From RGIG2707 sp045600065 (GTDB taxonomy: Bacteria > Bacillota > Clostridia > Peptostreptococcales > Anaerovoracaceae), in the NCBI GenBank assembly GCA_045600065.1, contig JAZRXE010000023.1:1-15952 (forward strand): a DNA stretch of 15,952 nucleotides, read 5' to 3'. This document shows positions 8,001-13,229 of this stretch, in pieces. Below the pieces are notes generated by a model. That model searched no databases, was not told where the DNA came from, and was given only the letters and a program-made list of their open reading frames with translations. A program made the translations under genes and the position numbers. Every line of letters starts with the position of its first letter. Position 1 is the stretch's first letter.

Positions 8001-8395
8001 ACAAGGCATCGGCAGCAGGTCTGCAGTGCCCGTTCGGAGATGTAAGAAGCGGAAGCTATTACGAGGGCCCCATAAGCTGGGCAGCAGCCAACGGAATAGT
8101 AGAGGGCTACGGAAACGGAAAGTTCGGGCCTGACGACGCGATCACAAGAGAGCAGCTTGCAGTGATCCTGTACAATTACGCAAAATACAAGGGCTATGAT
8201 GTAAGCGCATCCGCAGGTCTGGAAGGCTTTACGGACAGTGGTGAAGTAAGCTCCTATGCAAAGCAGGCAATGAGCTGGGCAGTGGGAAGCGGCCTTATGG
8301 AAGGCTCCTCCGGAAGGCTTGTGCCCAAGGGAAGCGCAACCAGAGAACAGGCAGCGGCTCTGATCCACAGATACTGCGAGAAGATAGCAAAATAA
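5015..8395 (+). CDS. Exported beta-helix surface protein with InlB-type repeats and three SLH domains
   Basis: This 1126-residue protein has a signal peptide (MIRKIIGILL then hydrophobic core, cleavage expected after AFA at residue 25). Two modules follow, each opening with a strand-rich motif (LWIGEVQVTDEN near 30; LTVGSTVVDDSN near 346) and continuing as short repeats of the GDVTVSGTGDLSV type to about 770. This is typical of a right-handed parallel beta-helix such as carbohydrate-binding surface proteins. Residues ~788-858 are a divergent InlB/Flg_new-type repeat (GFHFKGWDSADV) and ~870-930 an InlB B-repeat (FNTNGG, FAGWYSDKDLT). Three SLH domains (about 944-1000, 1004-1060, 1068-1126) should bind wall polysaccharide. 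SLH2 has ITRE and SLH3 TREQ; SLH1 has TSRG without the glutamate. ATG 5015 is chosen because AAGGAG (5004-5009) precedes it and the signal peptide begins there. An adhesin or glycan-binding role is inferred. Confidence 0.88.
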   Translation: MIRKIIGILLCCLLIIGFVPVWAFAATPYPLWIGEVQVTDENCNDVLGDGGSVAVTPYGSYYYIYLRGANITKGSSHVSGVYDGIYCGDPSASVTIYARDSSISLTPPSGYSTARGIAAKNLNIYVFDGTFAIDVKAGTTGSGDSACGIEGGDILLFSSPDCELNISSEDRGIAGSGDIQIDVYPDAKLNIASGTMTGCSGEGISTIGRVSISNDGDVSISSGSAYSIASVEAQSVRLFGDGNYDIKSENVGIEAFDDVEIEVYGSVSIEGEGHAVALMNSGKKLRVGGSVNPLTLECDPASIGLGGSPVINVADLDKQPFDFDSDYSISGNPDTDSLLTAQKLGYLTVGSTVVDDSNKDDVFSDGTVKYDSAAKKLYLNNANITDKRFNGMDAMGIYSPNDLTVSLEGANKIELADDSSAGYMYGMYCHGDLRFEGDGTLDIVCGSGSFDSFSVMCAGMLYSDADGAVTIDTTLINYSNGMRANKGILISGDGDLTVSAMDVGIYSKSGPISIKGKGNVTVNSTYDSVRAEFGIVDISGKGNVTAGSTIYAYKDLTVLTSDASQSIQVISPDGACLISDEGGISLAGPGSIVLSSVNSGGIYTNVGDIVLSNTGDVNIESCFDSISSGGDVRLYGTGNVKAHSTDENAIYAFETCTIDADGNIELITDTADSIYANGDVTVSGTGDLSVTSPGSDGIYTEAGDVVISGSGNVTVISGNNAIGLYGTGKELKLEGSSPVIELDAPTAYAVHNYSDNTSPVGGSTLGDYTVTGAPDSAYCKYELTAPVYTITVLTDGNGTAAADYSNAAAGTAVALVTTPNAGFHFKGWDSADVTVSGNTFTMPAKDVSVKAMFEADGSAPVPGDEDDVRFTLSFNTNGGSSIPKLSLSEASTVQLSGYRPSKEGASFAGWYSDKDLTREISSVKMIKDTVVYAKWNTETKPVSALPFDDVSSGSWSYDDIRFVYENGLMDGTASNVFAPARSTSRGMIVTILFRLDKASAAGLQCPFGDVRSGSYYEGPISWAAANGIVEGYGNGKFGPDDAITREQLAVILYNYAKYKGYDVSASAGLEGFTDSGEVSSYAKQAMSWAVGSGLMEGSSGRLVPKGSATREQAAALIHRYCEKIAK

Positions 8396-8417
8396 ATCAT
8401 AAAGAAACTGTGAAAAA

Positions 8418-8461
8418 CTACCCGATCGGGTAGTGTGCTGAAGGAACAGTGCGTATATAAT
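8418..8461 (+). promoter_or_regulatory. Second operator-promoter module, driving a non-coding transcript
   Basis: A perfect 16-base palindrome CTACCCGATCGGGTAG (8418-8433) contains ACCC-GATC-GGGT and is followed by TATAAT (8456-8461). Exactly 24 bases lie between GGGT and TATAAT, as at 4912-4953. The -35 position (8433-8438, GTGTGC) is poor, again pointing to activator dependence. It lies just after the surface-protein stop codon and points toward a 170-base stretch ending in a strong terminator. Confidence 0.6.
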
Positions 8462-8467
8462 AAGGTC

Positions 8468-8636
8468 AGCATAGTTTTCATAGACCTTTCTGAAAGCATA
8501 CCTAAATCTCTGCCGGAGCCGGAACTTTTCCATGACTGTGCGGGCTCTCAGGCAGAAACAAATCAGCATCCTCTAATCACAGGGATAAGAGATCACACGA
8601 AAAAAGAGGCAGCCTTCCCAATGGCCTCTTTTTTTC
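8468..8636 (+). ncRNA. Candidate small RNA under the shared operator
   Basis: The predicted transcript starts about 7 bases after TATAAT and ends in the T-run at 8629-8635, roughly 168 nucleotides. Pairings are visible inside. CTGCC (8510-8514) and GAGCC (8516-8520) pair with GGCAG (8551-8555) and GGCTC (8543-8547), giving a 10-bp stem with a small internal loop. AAGGTC (8462-8467) could pair with GACCTT (8483-8488) if the start is slightly upstream. The last element is the terminator hairpin. There is no ribosome site before the only short ATG frame (14 codons from 8531), so coding is unlikely. A 3' UTR of the surface gene is the alternative. Confidence 0.45.
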
Positions 8637-8639
8637 GTG
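8596..8639. terminator. Strong, probably bidirectional intrinsic terminator
   Basis: CACG-A6-GAGGC (8596-8610) pairs with GCCTC-T7-CGTG (8624-8639) around a 13-base loop. The GC stem followed by seven Ts is a classic terminator on the plus strand. The A-tract gives the same arrangement on the minus strand, suiting convergent transcription with the peptidase operon. Confidence 0.85.
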
Positions 8640-8650
8640 CTCTTCCCAGG

Positions 8651-8766
8651 GACACAAGGGGACGGTTCTTCTGTGTTCTCCGACACAAGGGGACGGTTCT
8701 TCTGTGTCCTTCTATTTTAGAACACAGAAGAACCGTCCCCTTGTGTCCTTGTGCCCCCTTGTGTCC
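8651..8766. repeat. REP-like element: 26-base unit in two direct and one inverted copies plus a fragment
   Basis: The unit begins GACACAAGGGGACGG and ends TTCTTCTGTGT (26 bases). Identical copies are at 8651-8676 and 8682-8707, and a perfect inverted copy is at 8722-8747, 14 bases after the second. A fragment CCCCTTGTGTCC is at 8755-8766. The second and third copies could fold into a 26-bp hairpin. Similar GGGGACGGTTCTTCTGTG motifs are widespread intergenic repeats in Clostridia, and REP elements are typically mobilised by Y1-type REP transposases. None is encoded in this window. Confidence 0.8.
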
Positions 8767-8780
8767 TTCCGGACAGGCAG

Positions 8781-8816
8781 TAAAATACCGGGCAGATCGC
8801 TCCGCCCGGTATTTTA
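8781..8816 (-). terminator. Terminator of the ABC transporter-peptidase operon
   Basis: TAAAATACCGGGC (8781-8793) and GCCCGGTATTTTA (8804-8816) form a perfect 13-bp stem with a 10-base loop. It lies about 27 bases after the peptidase stop codon on the minus strand and ends in an A/T-rich base (TATTTTA), so it probably ends that operon's transcript. It could work on either strand. Confidence 0.75.
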
Positions 8817-8842
8817 AATATAGTAACATGAAGAAGTATTGC

Positions 8843-10510
8843 TTAAAGAGTAATTGTCTTGCTCACCTTGCCGGCCTTGGGGCTGGATGCAGTGATGGTA
8901 ATGCTTCCTGAGCCCTTGACTACCCAGCAGGCCTTCTTGGATATGGGCTGGCAATCGCCGTTTCCGATGTTGCCGTAGAAGCGTCCGTTGGAGGGTACAA
9001 GTCCGAAGGAGGACAGGTCGCCCAGATCCGCTTCTGCTTGGCCGTCCAGCAGCTCCGCGCCTTCGATGCAGACGGTGACCGGCTTTGCGGTGCCCAGAGT
9101 CTTAGCCTTCTGAGACAGATAGGTGGGCAGGAAGCCTGCATTGGATACAATGGCTTCTACCTTTGTGAGTCCGCCGCCCAGATCCTCCGTGGTGACGGAA
9201 TCGATCACCAGCCTGGGTACGCATACAGCCCAGCTCAGCATGAAGCCTGTCACCTTTTCACATTCCTCGGTGAGCAGGGCGGGTGTGGCATTCTGAATGG
9301 TGAACTTGTAATTGAATCCGCCTATCTCAACCTCGCCCAGCTGGGGATGATCGAATTTGGTCCAGGGCAGGAAGTCCGCGGGAGCGTTTTCCTTGACCCA
9401 CTTTACGCGGTTTGCGAAGACCTTGTCAGGGGTATCTTCCATAGGATCCATATCCCAGAATACCTTGTTGCCGCAGCGGTCATCCAGGTTCCACAGCTCC
9501 AGAGTCATGGCATAGATGCCCTGGGTCTCGTAGCAGTAGTCATCGAATGCGCCGGAGGAGTAGTTGTCCTGATCCACGGTAAAGGTATCGAAGATGTTTA
9601 CATCTTTGTATCCGGTGATCTTGGCGCCCTTGGCTGCAATGGCCTTGATCAGCTTCATGTCGTCCTTGGGAGCCTTGGCTGCGGAATAGGTGCCGGGCAC
9701 GTACAGCAGCATGGCGCCGCTGGTGTGGTTGGTGGCCACGGAAGCGATGTTGGGGTGATCTATTATCCATTCAGCCAGAGCCTTGGTCTCGGGGTTGCTG
9801 AGAGGATAGGGGCCCGCACCGGGCTGACGATGCTCGGGGAACCATCCGTAGGGATAGTTGCGGTTGAAGTCCAGTCCCCACTTCATCTTGCGGTTGATCA
9901 CATTCAGACCGTCGTAATCGATGATTTCGCCCTCGCGGTAGATGTTGTAGAACTCACCGCTTACCTCGTCGGGCTCTCTCATCAGCAGCAGATCGGGGTC
10001 TGCGGGATCCTTTTTCCAGATGCCGTAGGGGCTCTTGACGCGCATCATCCTGATGGCGCCATCGCCGTCGATGTCTTCTTCGGATACGCCTGCGCCCAGC
10101 TCGTAATAGGGTCTGTTGACCGAGCGGAGGGTGTAGGGAGTGGTCAGATAGGTCTGGCTGCCGTCGGGTGATACGCAGGGGATCACATAGACGGTCAGGT
10201 TGTCCAGGATAAAGGTGGCGGTCTCGTCGCTGCCGTAGTTGGTCAGCAGATAGTCCATGGTGTGCATGGCTGCCATCATTCCGGTGACCTCGCCGGCGTG
10301 GGTGTTGCCGTCGATGTGGAAGGCCGGCTTGTCTTCGGCTGCGCCGGTCTTCTTGTTTGTAAGGGTGACGGCTATGATGTGGTGCTTGTCGGGTGTTTCA
10401 AGGATGTACTCGTAGTCCATCAGCTGTGGATAGCTTTCCGCAAGCTGCTTGATATGGGCTTCGATCTCGTCCTGAAGATAGTAATGCTCGTAAGTAAAAG
10501 TAGTCTTCAT
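8843..10510 (-). CDS. M14 family zinc carboxypeptidase, cytoplasmic
   Basis: This is a 555-residue metallopeptidase-type protein. The M14 zinc site is complete: H71 and E74 in NTHAGE, and H262 in ATNHTSGA. N216-R217 in DFNRNYP sits where substrate-binding residues are expected, and E338 in MTLELWN is the likely catalytic glutamate. The catalytic domain covers about 1-380. The C-terminal ~170 residues look like a beta-rich accessory domain (VEAIVSNAGFLPTYL, ITITASSPKAGK). No signal peptide or lipobox is present, so it should act inside the cell, unlike most secreted M14 enzymes. Its ATG overlaps the stop of the ABC ATPase gene by one base (TGATG), tying its translation to the importer. The likely job is trimming imported peptides or releasing amino acids from conjugates. 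The substrate is not known. Confidence 0.88.
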   Translation of the reverse strand: MKTTFTYEHYYLQDEIEAHIKQLAESYPQLMDYEYILETPDKHHIIAVTLTNKKTGAAEDKPAFHIDGNTHAGEVTGMMAAMHTMDYLLTNYGSDETATFILDNLTVYVIPCVSPDGSQTYLTTPYTLRSVNRPYYELGAGVSEEDIDGDGAIRMMRVKSPYGIWKKDPADPDLLLMREPDEVSGEFYNIYREGEIIDYDGLNVINRKMKWGLDFNRNYPYGWFPEHRQPGAGPYPLSNPETKALAEWIIDHPNIASVATNHTSGAMLLYVPGTYSAAKAPKDDMKLIKAIAAKGAKITGYKDVNIFDTFTVDQDNYSSGAFDDYCYETQGIYAMTLELWNLDDRCGNKVFWDMDPMEDTPDKVFANRVKWVKENAPADFLPWTKFDHPQLGEVEIGGFNYKFTIQNATPALLTEECEKVTGFMLSWAVCVPRLVIDSVTTEDLGGGLTKVEAIVSNAGFLPTYLSQKAKTLGTAKPVTVCIEGAELLDGQAEADLGDLSSFGLVPSNGRFYGNIGNGDCQPISKKACWVVKGSGSITITASSPKAGKVSKTITL

Positions 10511-11265
10511 CAGTACAGGACCTTTCCTAAAAATTCTTTGACACGGGCACTCTTTGGATTGTTGAATACTTCATCAGGGGTGCCTTCTTCCTGAATGATT
10601 CCGTCTCCGATAAACAGTATCCTGTCGGATACGCTCTTTACAAAGCCCATTTCGTGGGTGACTATTACGCAGGTCATGCCGGATTCGGCAAGCTGCTTTA
10701 TAACCTCCAGAACCTCCTTGACCATTTCGGGGTCCAGGGCAGAGGTGGGCTCATCGAAGAGCATTACATCGGGCTCCATTTCCAGAGCCCTGACAATGGC
10801 AAGACGCTGCTTCTGTCCGCCGGACAGGGTGTTGGGGTAAACATTTGCCTTGTCTGCTATGCCTACCATGGCAAGAAGCTCCATTGCCCTGGCTTCGGCG
10901 TCTTCCTTGCTCATGCCTTTTTCCAGCATGGGGGTGATGGTCATGTTTTCCAGAACGGTCAGGTGGGGGAACACGTTGAACTGCTGGAACACCATGCCTA
11001 TCTTCTGTCTGTGCTTGTCCAGCTCGGATTCCTTCTTGATCTTGGTTATGTCCTCGCCTTCGAAGAAGACGCTGCCCTGCTCGGGTCTTTCAAGAAGGTT
11101 CAGGCAGCGCAGGAAAGTTGACTTTCCGCCGCCGGAGGGGCCGATTATGGAAACGACCTCGCCCTTGTATATTTCTTCGTCTATGCCCTTCAGAACGTGA
11201 AGGCTGCCGAAGGATTTGTGCAGGTTTTCCACCTTGATAAGAACCTCGGGATAATCACTTTTCAC
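10510..11265 (-). CDS. Polar amino acid ABC transporter ATP-binding protein (GlnQ-like)
   Basis: This 251-residue ATPase powers the adjacent amino acid importer at the inner face of the membrane. Using the GTG start at 11265, Walker A is GPSGGGKST (42-50), the Q-loop is Q94 in VFQQFN, the signature is LSGGQKQR (147-154), Walker B is VMLFDEPTSALD (D171, E172), and the switch histidine is H204 in VTHEMGF. All are intact and the length is normal. The start is ambiguous. TTG at 11274 is only one base from AAGGAGG (complement of 11276-11282), whereas GTG at 11265 has a 10-base spacing and is preferred. It overlaps the permease gene by 11 bases and the carboxypeptidase gene by one, so the operon is translationally coupled throughout. 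Family knowledge predicts a dimer serving one or two permease subunits. Confidence 0.95.
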   Translation of the reverse strand: MKSDYPEVLIKVENLHKSFGSLHVLKGIDEEIYKGEVVSIIGPSGGGKSTFLRCLNLLERPEQGSVFFEGEDITKIKKESELDKHRQKIGMVFQQFNVFPHLTVLENMTITPMLEKGMSKEDAEARAMELLAMVGIADKANVYPNTLSGGQKQRLAIVRALEMEPDVMLFDEPTSALDPEMVKEVLEVIKQLAESGMTCVIVTHEMGFVKSVSDRILFIGDGIIQEEGTPDEVFNNPKSARVKEFLGKVLY

Positions 11266-11923
11266 TTGCGGCAAACCTCCTTTCCAGAATGTCTATGATC
11301 TTGGTCAGACCCATGGTCATCACCAGGTAAATTGCCGCGATGATGAACAGAGGCTGCCACATCAGGTATTTGTTGGCCAGAAGGGTTCTGGTATACATCA
11401 GCTCGTACATCATGAAGGTTCCTGCCAGGGAGGTCTCCTTGATCATGGATATGTACTCGTTGCCCAGAGAGGGAAGTATGGCCTTCAGAGCCTGAGGCAG
11501 AACTATCTTGGTCATGCAGTGGGATGCGCTCATGCCGAGGCTTCTTGCGGCCTCGGTCTGACCCTTGTCTACGGAGGCAATGCCGCCGCGGATTATCTCC
11601 GAAACATACGCGCTGGAGTTGAGGGTCAGGGAGAGCATTACGCACTGCTCCTTGCTCAGAACATTGAATGCCGGTATGGCCATGGGAAGGAAGAAATACG
11701 CAATGTACATCTGTACCAGCAGAGGGGTTCCTCTTATTGCCGTGGCGTAGACCTTTGCAAAGATCTGCACAGGTTTAAGCTTGGACATGTGCAGTATGGC
11801 TATCAGGGTTCCCAGAACGGAACCGGAAGCTACCGCAAGAGCCGCAAACTTAAGGGTGCCCAGGGCACCCTTAAAGAATACGGGATAATAATCTAAAAAT
11901 ACATCTATTACGCTTGGACCCAT
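11255..11923 (-). CDS. Amino acid ABC transporter permease (HisM/GlnP family)
   Basis: This is a 222-residue integral membrane permease of a polar amino acid uptake system. Hydrophobic segments lie at about 20-45, 60-82, 90-110 and 185-208. The cytoplasmic EAA motif contacting the ATPase is EAARSLGMSASHCMTKIVLP, near 143-162. IRGTPLLVQ near 64-72 is typical of the family. Only one permease gene is present, so a homodimer is expected. It starts 35 bases after the binding-protein gene, with GGAG about 11 bases from the ATG. Its early coding sequence contains a 25-base perfect palindrome that could form a stable mRNA hairpin. The substrate cannot be read from the permease. Confidence 0.94.
   Translation of the reverse strand: MGPSVIDVFLDYYPVFFKGALGTLKFAALAVASGSVLGTLIAILHMSKLKPVQIFAKVYATAIRGTPLLVQMYIAYFFLPMAIPAFNVLSKEQCVMLSLTLNSSAYVSEIIRGGIASVDKGQTEAARSLGMSASHCMTKIVLPQALKAILPSLGNEYISMIKETSLAGTFMMYELMYTRTLLANKYLMWQPLFIIAAIYLVMTMGLTKIIDILERRFAASEK
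11850..11874 (-). repeat. 25-base perfect palindrome inside the permease gene start
   Basis: TTAAGGGTGCCC (11850-11861) and GGGCACCCTTAA (11863-11874) are exact complements around one central base. The element lies about 50 bases after the permease ATG and encodes the KGALGTL segment. In mRNA it would make a very stable hairpin between the binding-protein and permease cistrons. Confidence 0.8.
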
Positions 11924-11958
11924 TTGATCAAAATCTCCGTAAAAAATTGCCTGGATTG

Positions 11959-12936
11959 CTATTCGTCAGAGCTGGGTACAACACCTGCTGCGTCGCAGGA
12001 TGCATAGTACCAGGTGCTGTAGGTCCCGTCAGCAGTGATCTGGTCGATGATCTGGTTTACGACCTCTATAAGCTGTGCGCCGTCGCCCTTCTTGGCTGCG
12101 GCAACATTGCCCTTGAAATCGCTGTAGAGGCTCAGGTCGAACTCTACGCCTTTTTCAACGAACATGCTGACGATCTTGCCGTCGGACTGCTCTGCATAGT
12201 TTCTTGCGGTGGTGGCATCAAGCGCAACTGCATCGATCTTTCCGCCGACCAGCTCCATGATGGCCTGATCCAGGGTGGTTACCAGTGAAAGCTCAACATC
12301 CTTGAGCTGATCCTCAACATACATCTGCTGCAGGGAGTTTACCTGTGCATCGATCTTGATGCCGGTGAAGTCCTCCAGACTGTTGTACTTGTCCAGATCC
12401 TCGGTGCGTACTGCGATGGTGTGGTGAGAAGCTGCAGAGGTGCCGGAATATCCGTGGGACAGCTCGTACTGCTCTGCACGGTCTGCCTTGTAGCCGTAGC
12501 CGGAAATTGCCAGGTCTACCTTGCCGGTATCAGCTGCTGCGAGAATTGCTCCGAAGTCCATGGCTTCGATCTTAAGCTCTACGCCCAGAGAGTTTGCGAT
12601 GTAGTTTGCAAGGAGTATCTCTGTGCCCTTGTATTCTCCGCTGACCAGATCAACGAATTCCGCGGGGGGATAGTCGGGAGATGTTCCTACTACCAGGACT
12701 CCGTTGTCCAGGACTCTCTTCAGGACTCCTGTGGGCTCGTCCCAGGTGACTTCTGCCTTGCCAAGGTTGGCCAGGATGTCATCCCATTTTTCGCCCTCCC
12801 AGGTCCATACGGGTTCGTCGTTTCCTTCGCCCTCGCCGCCGGTGGCTTCTTCCTGCTTTTCGCCGCAGGCTGCCAGGCCGAGTACCATTATCAGGGCCAG
12901 CAGCAGGGCCATCATCTTTTTAAGTGTGTTCTTCAT
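11959..12936 (-). CDS. Amino acid ABC transporter substrate-binding lipoprotein (SBP family 3)
   Basis: This 325-residue lipoprotein captures the substrate outside the membrane for the importer. The signal peptide ends in lipobox LAAC with C24 as the lipidated residue (VLGLAACGEKQ). The family 3 binding domain begins near residue 74 (VLVVGTSPDYPPAEFVD) and continues with GTEILLANYIANSLGV, DLAISGYGYKADRAEQ and KIDAVALDATTA, matching polar amino acid binders. Between the cysteine and the domain is an unusually long acidic, tryptophan-containing linker (about 25-73). ATG 12936 is chosen over an upstream extension to 13014 because AAAGGAG (complement of 12943-12949) precedes it by six bases and the lipoprotein signal starts there. 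It is the first gene of the operon, so it will be the most expressed. The ligand is unknown. Confidence 0.93.
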   Translation of the reverse strand: MKNTLKKMMALLLALIMVLGLAACGEKQEEATGGEGEGNDEPVWTWEGEKWDDILANLGKAEVTWDEPTGVLKRVLDNGVLVVGTSPDYPPAEFVDLVSGEYKGTEILLANYIANSLGVELKIEAMDFGAILAAADTGKVDLAISGYGYKADRAEQYELSHGYSGTSAASHHTIAVRTEDLDKYNSLEDFTGIKIDAQVNSLQQMYVEDQLKDVELSLVTTLDQAIMELVGGKIDAVALDATTARNYAEQSDGKIVSMFVEKGVEFDLSLYSDFKGNVAAAKKGDGAQLIEVVNQIIDQITADGTYSTWYYASCDAAGVVPSSDE

Positions 12937-12985
12937 TTTTAGCTCCTTTATGTGATATTTGCTATCAGCTTTAAATAACACCGAT

Positions 12986-13014
12986 ATTGTATGCGTATTA
13001 AATGCATAAAGCAA
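12986..13014 (-). promoter_or_regulatory. Promoter of the ABC importer-peptidase operon with overlapping palindrome
   Basis: On the minus strand TTGCTT (13009-13014) is 17 bases from TACAAT (12986-12991). The spacer holds an inverted repeat TATGC-9-GCATA (12990-12994 and 13004-13008), which overlaps the -10. A bound repressor there would block the promoter. The predicted start is near 12980, giving a leader of about 44 bases. Confidence 0.55.
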
Positions 13015-13076
13015 GGGATTAAACGGGGTTTTTGTGAATAAAATCAGTATTTTTCCAGTTTTTAATGAATATTTTT

Positions 13077-13105
13077 ATGAATAGTATACGCAAAGTCTGT
13101 ATAAA
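13077..13105 (+). promoter_or_regulatory. Tentative promoter of the nucleosidase operon
   Basis: TATAAA (13100-13105), preceded by TG, is 17 bases from a weak ATGAAT (13077-13082). It would start transcription around 13111, exactly at the foot of a hairpin. The region is AT-rich and holds TGAATA three times (13035, 13066, 13078). The -10 is fair and the -35 is poor. Confidence 0.35.
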
Positions 13106-13110
13106 AATCA

Positions 13111-13213
13111 GGCCTTTTAATAGCCGCTGCCGGTGCGGTGTTAAAGGCCCCGAAAATCTTTGCCCTTGCCAAATGAGCCCGATGCGGAGATAATAAATAT
13201 CAAGGATTTTTTT
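13111..13213 (+). promoter_or_regulatory. Structured leader with competing hairpins upstream of the nucleosidase
   Basis: GGCCTTTTAA (13111-13120) pairs with TTAAAGGCC (13141-13149), with one bulged base, and encloses CCGC/GCGG (13124-13127 and 13135-13138). Downstream, AAAATCTTTG (13153-13162) can pair over ten bases (one G-U) with CAAGGATTTT (13201-13210). That pairing is followed by more Ts, seven in all at 13207-13213. An alternative pairing, CCTTG (13165-13169) with the same CAAGG, is also possible. The T-run ends 16 bases before the ATG, so the fold could stop transcription or hide the ribosome site. No known riboswitch class is recognised. Confidence 0.45.
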
Positions 13214-13229
13214 AGAAAGGTTTATATAA

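Noticed and set aside
8651..8766. CRISPR array
   Set aside because: There are only three full copies, one inverted, with 5- and 14-base separations; no regular spacers and no cas genes.
8435..8911. 158-codon plus-strand open frame after the surface protein
   Set aside because: It runs through the TATAAT, the terminator and the REP repeats. Its internal similarity is translation of the repeat units, and it has no ribosome site.
9038..10171. 377-codon open frame on the plus strand
   Set aside because: It is antisense to the M14 carboxypeptidase with intact zinc site. The long frame is a by-product of codon bias.
12937..13014. N-terminal extension of the binding lipoprotein
   Set aside because: It would translate through the promoter. 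The ribosome site and lipoprotein signal fit ATG 12936.
13111..13213. Assignment of the leader to a named riboswitch (purine, SAM, SAH, THF, preQ1, fluoride)
   Set aside because: I could not match the conserved core of any of these by eye, so it is reported only as an unclassified structured leader.
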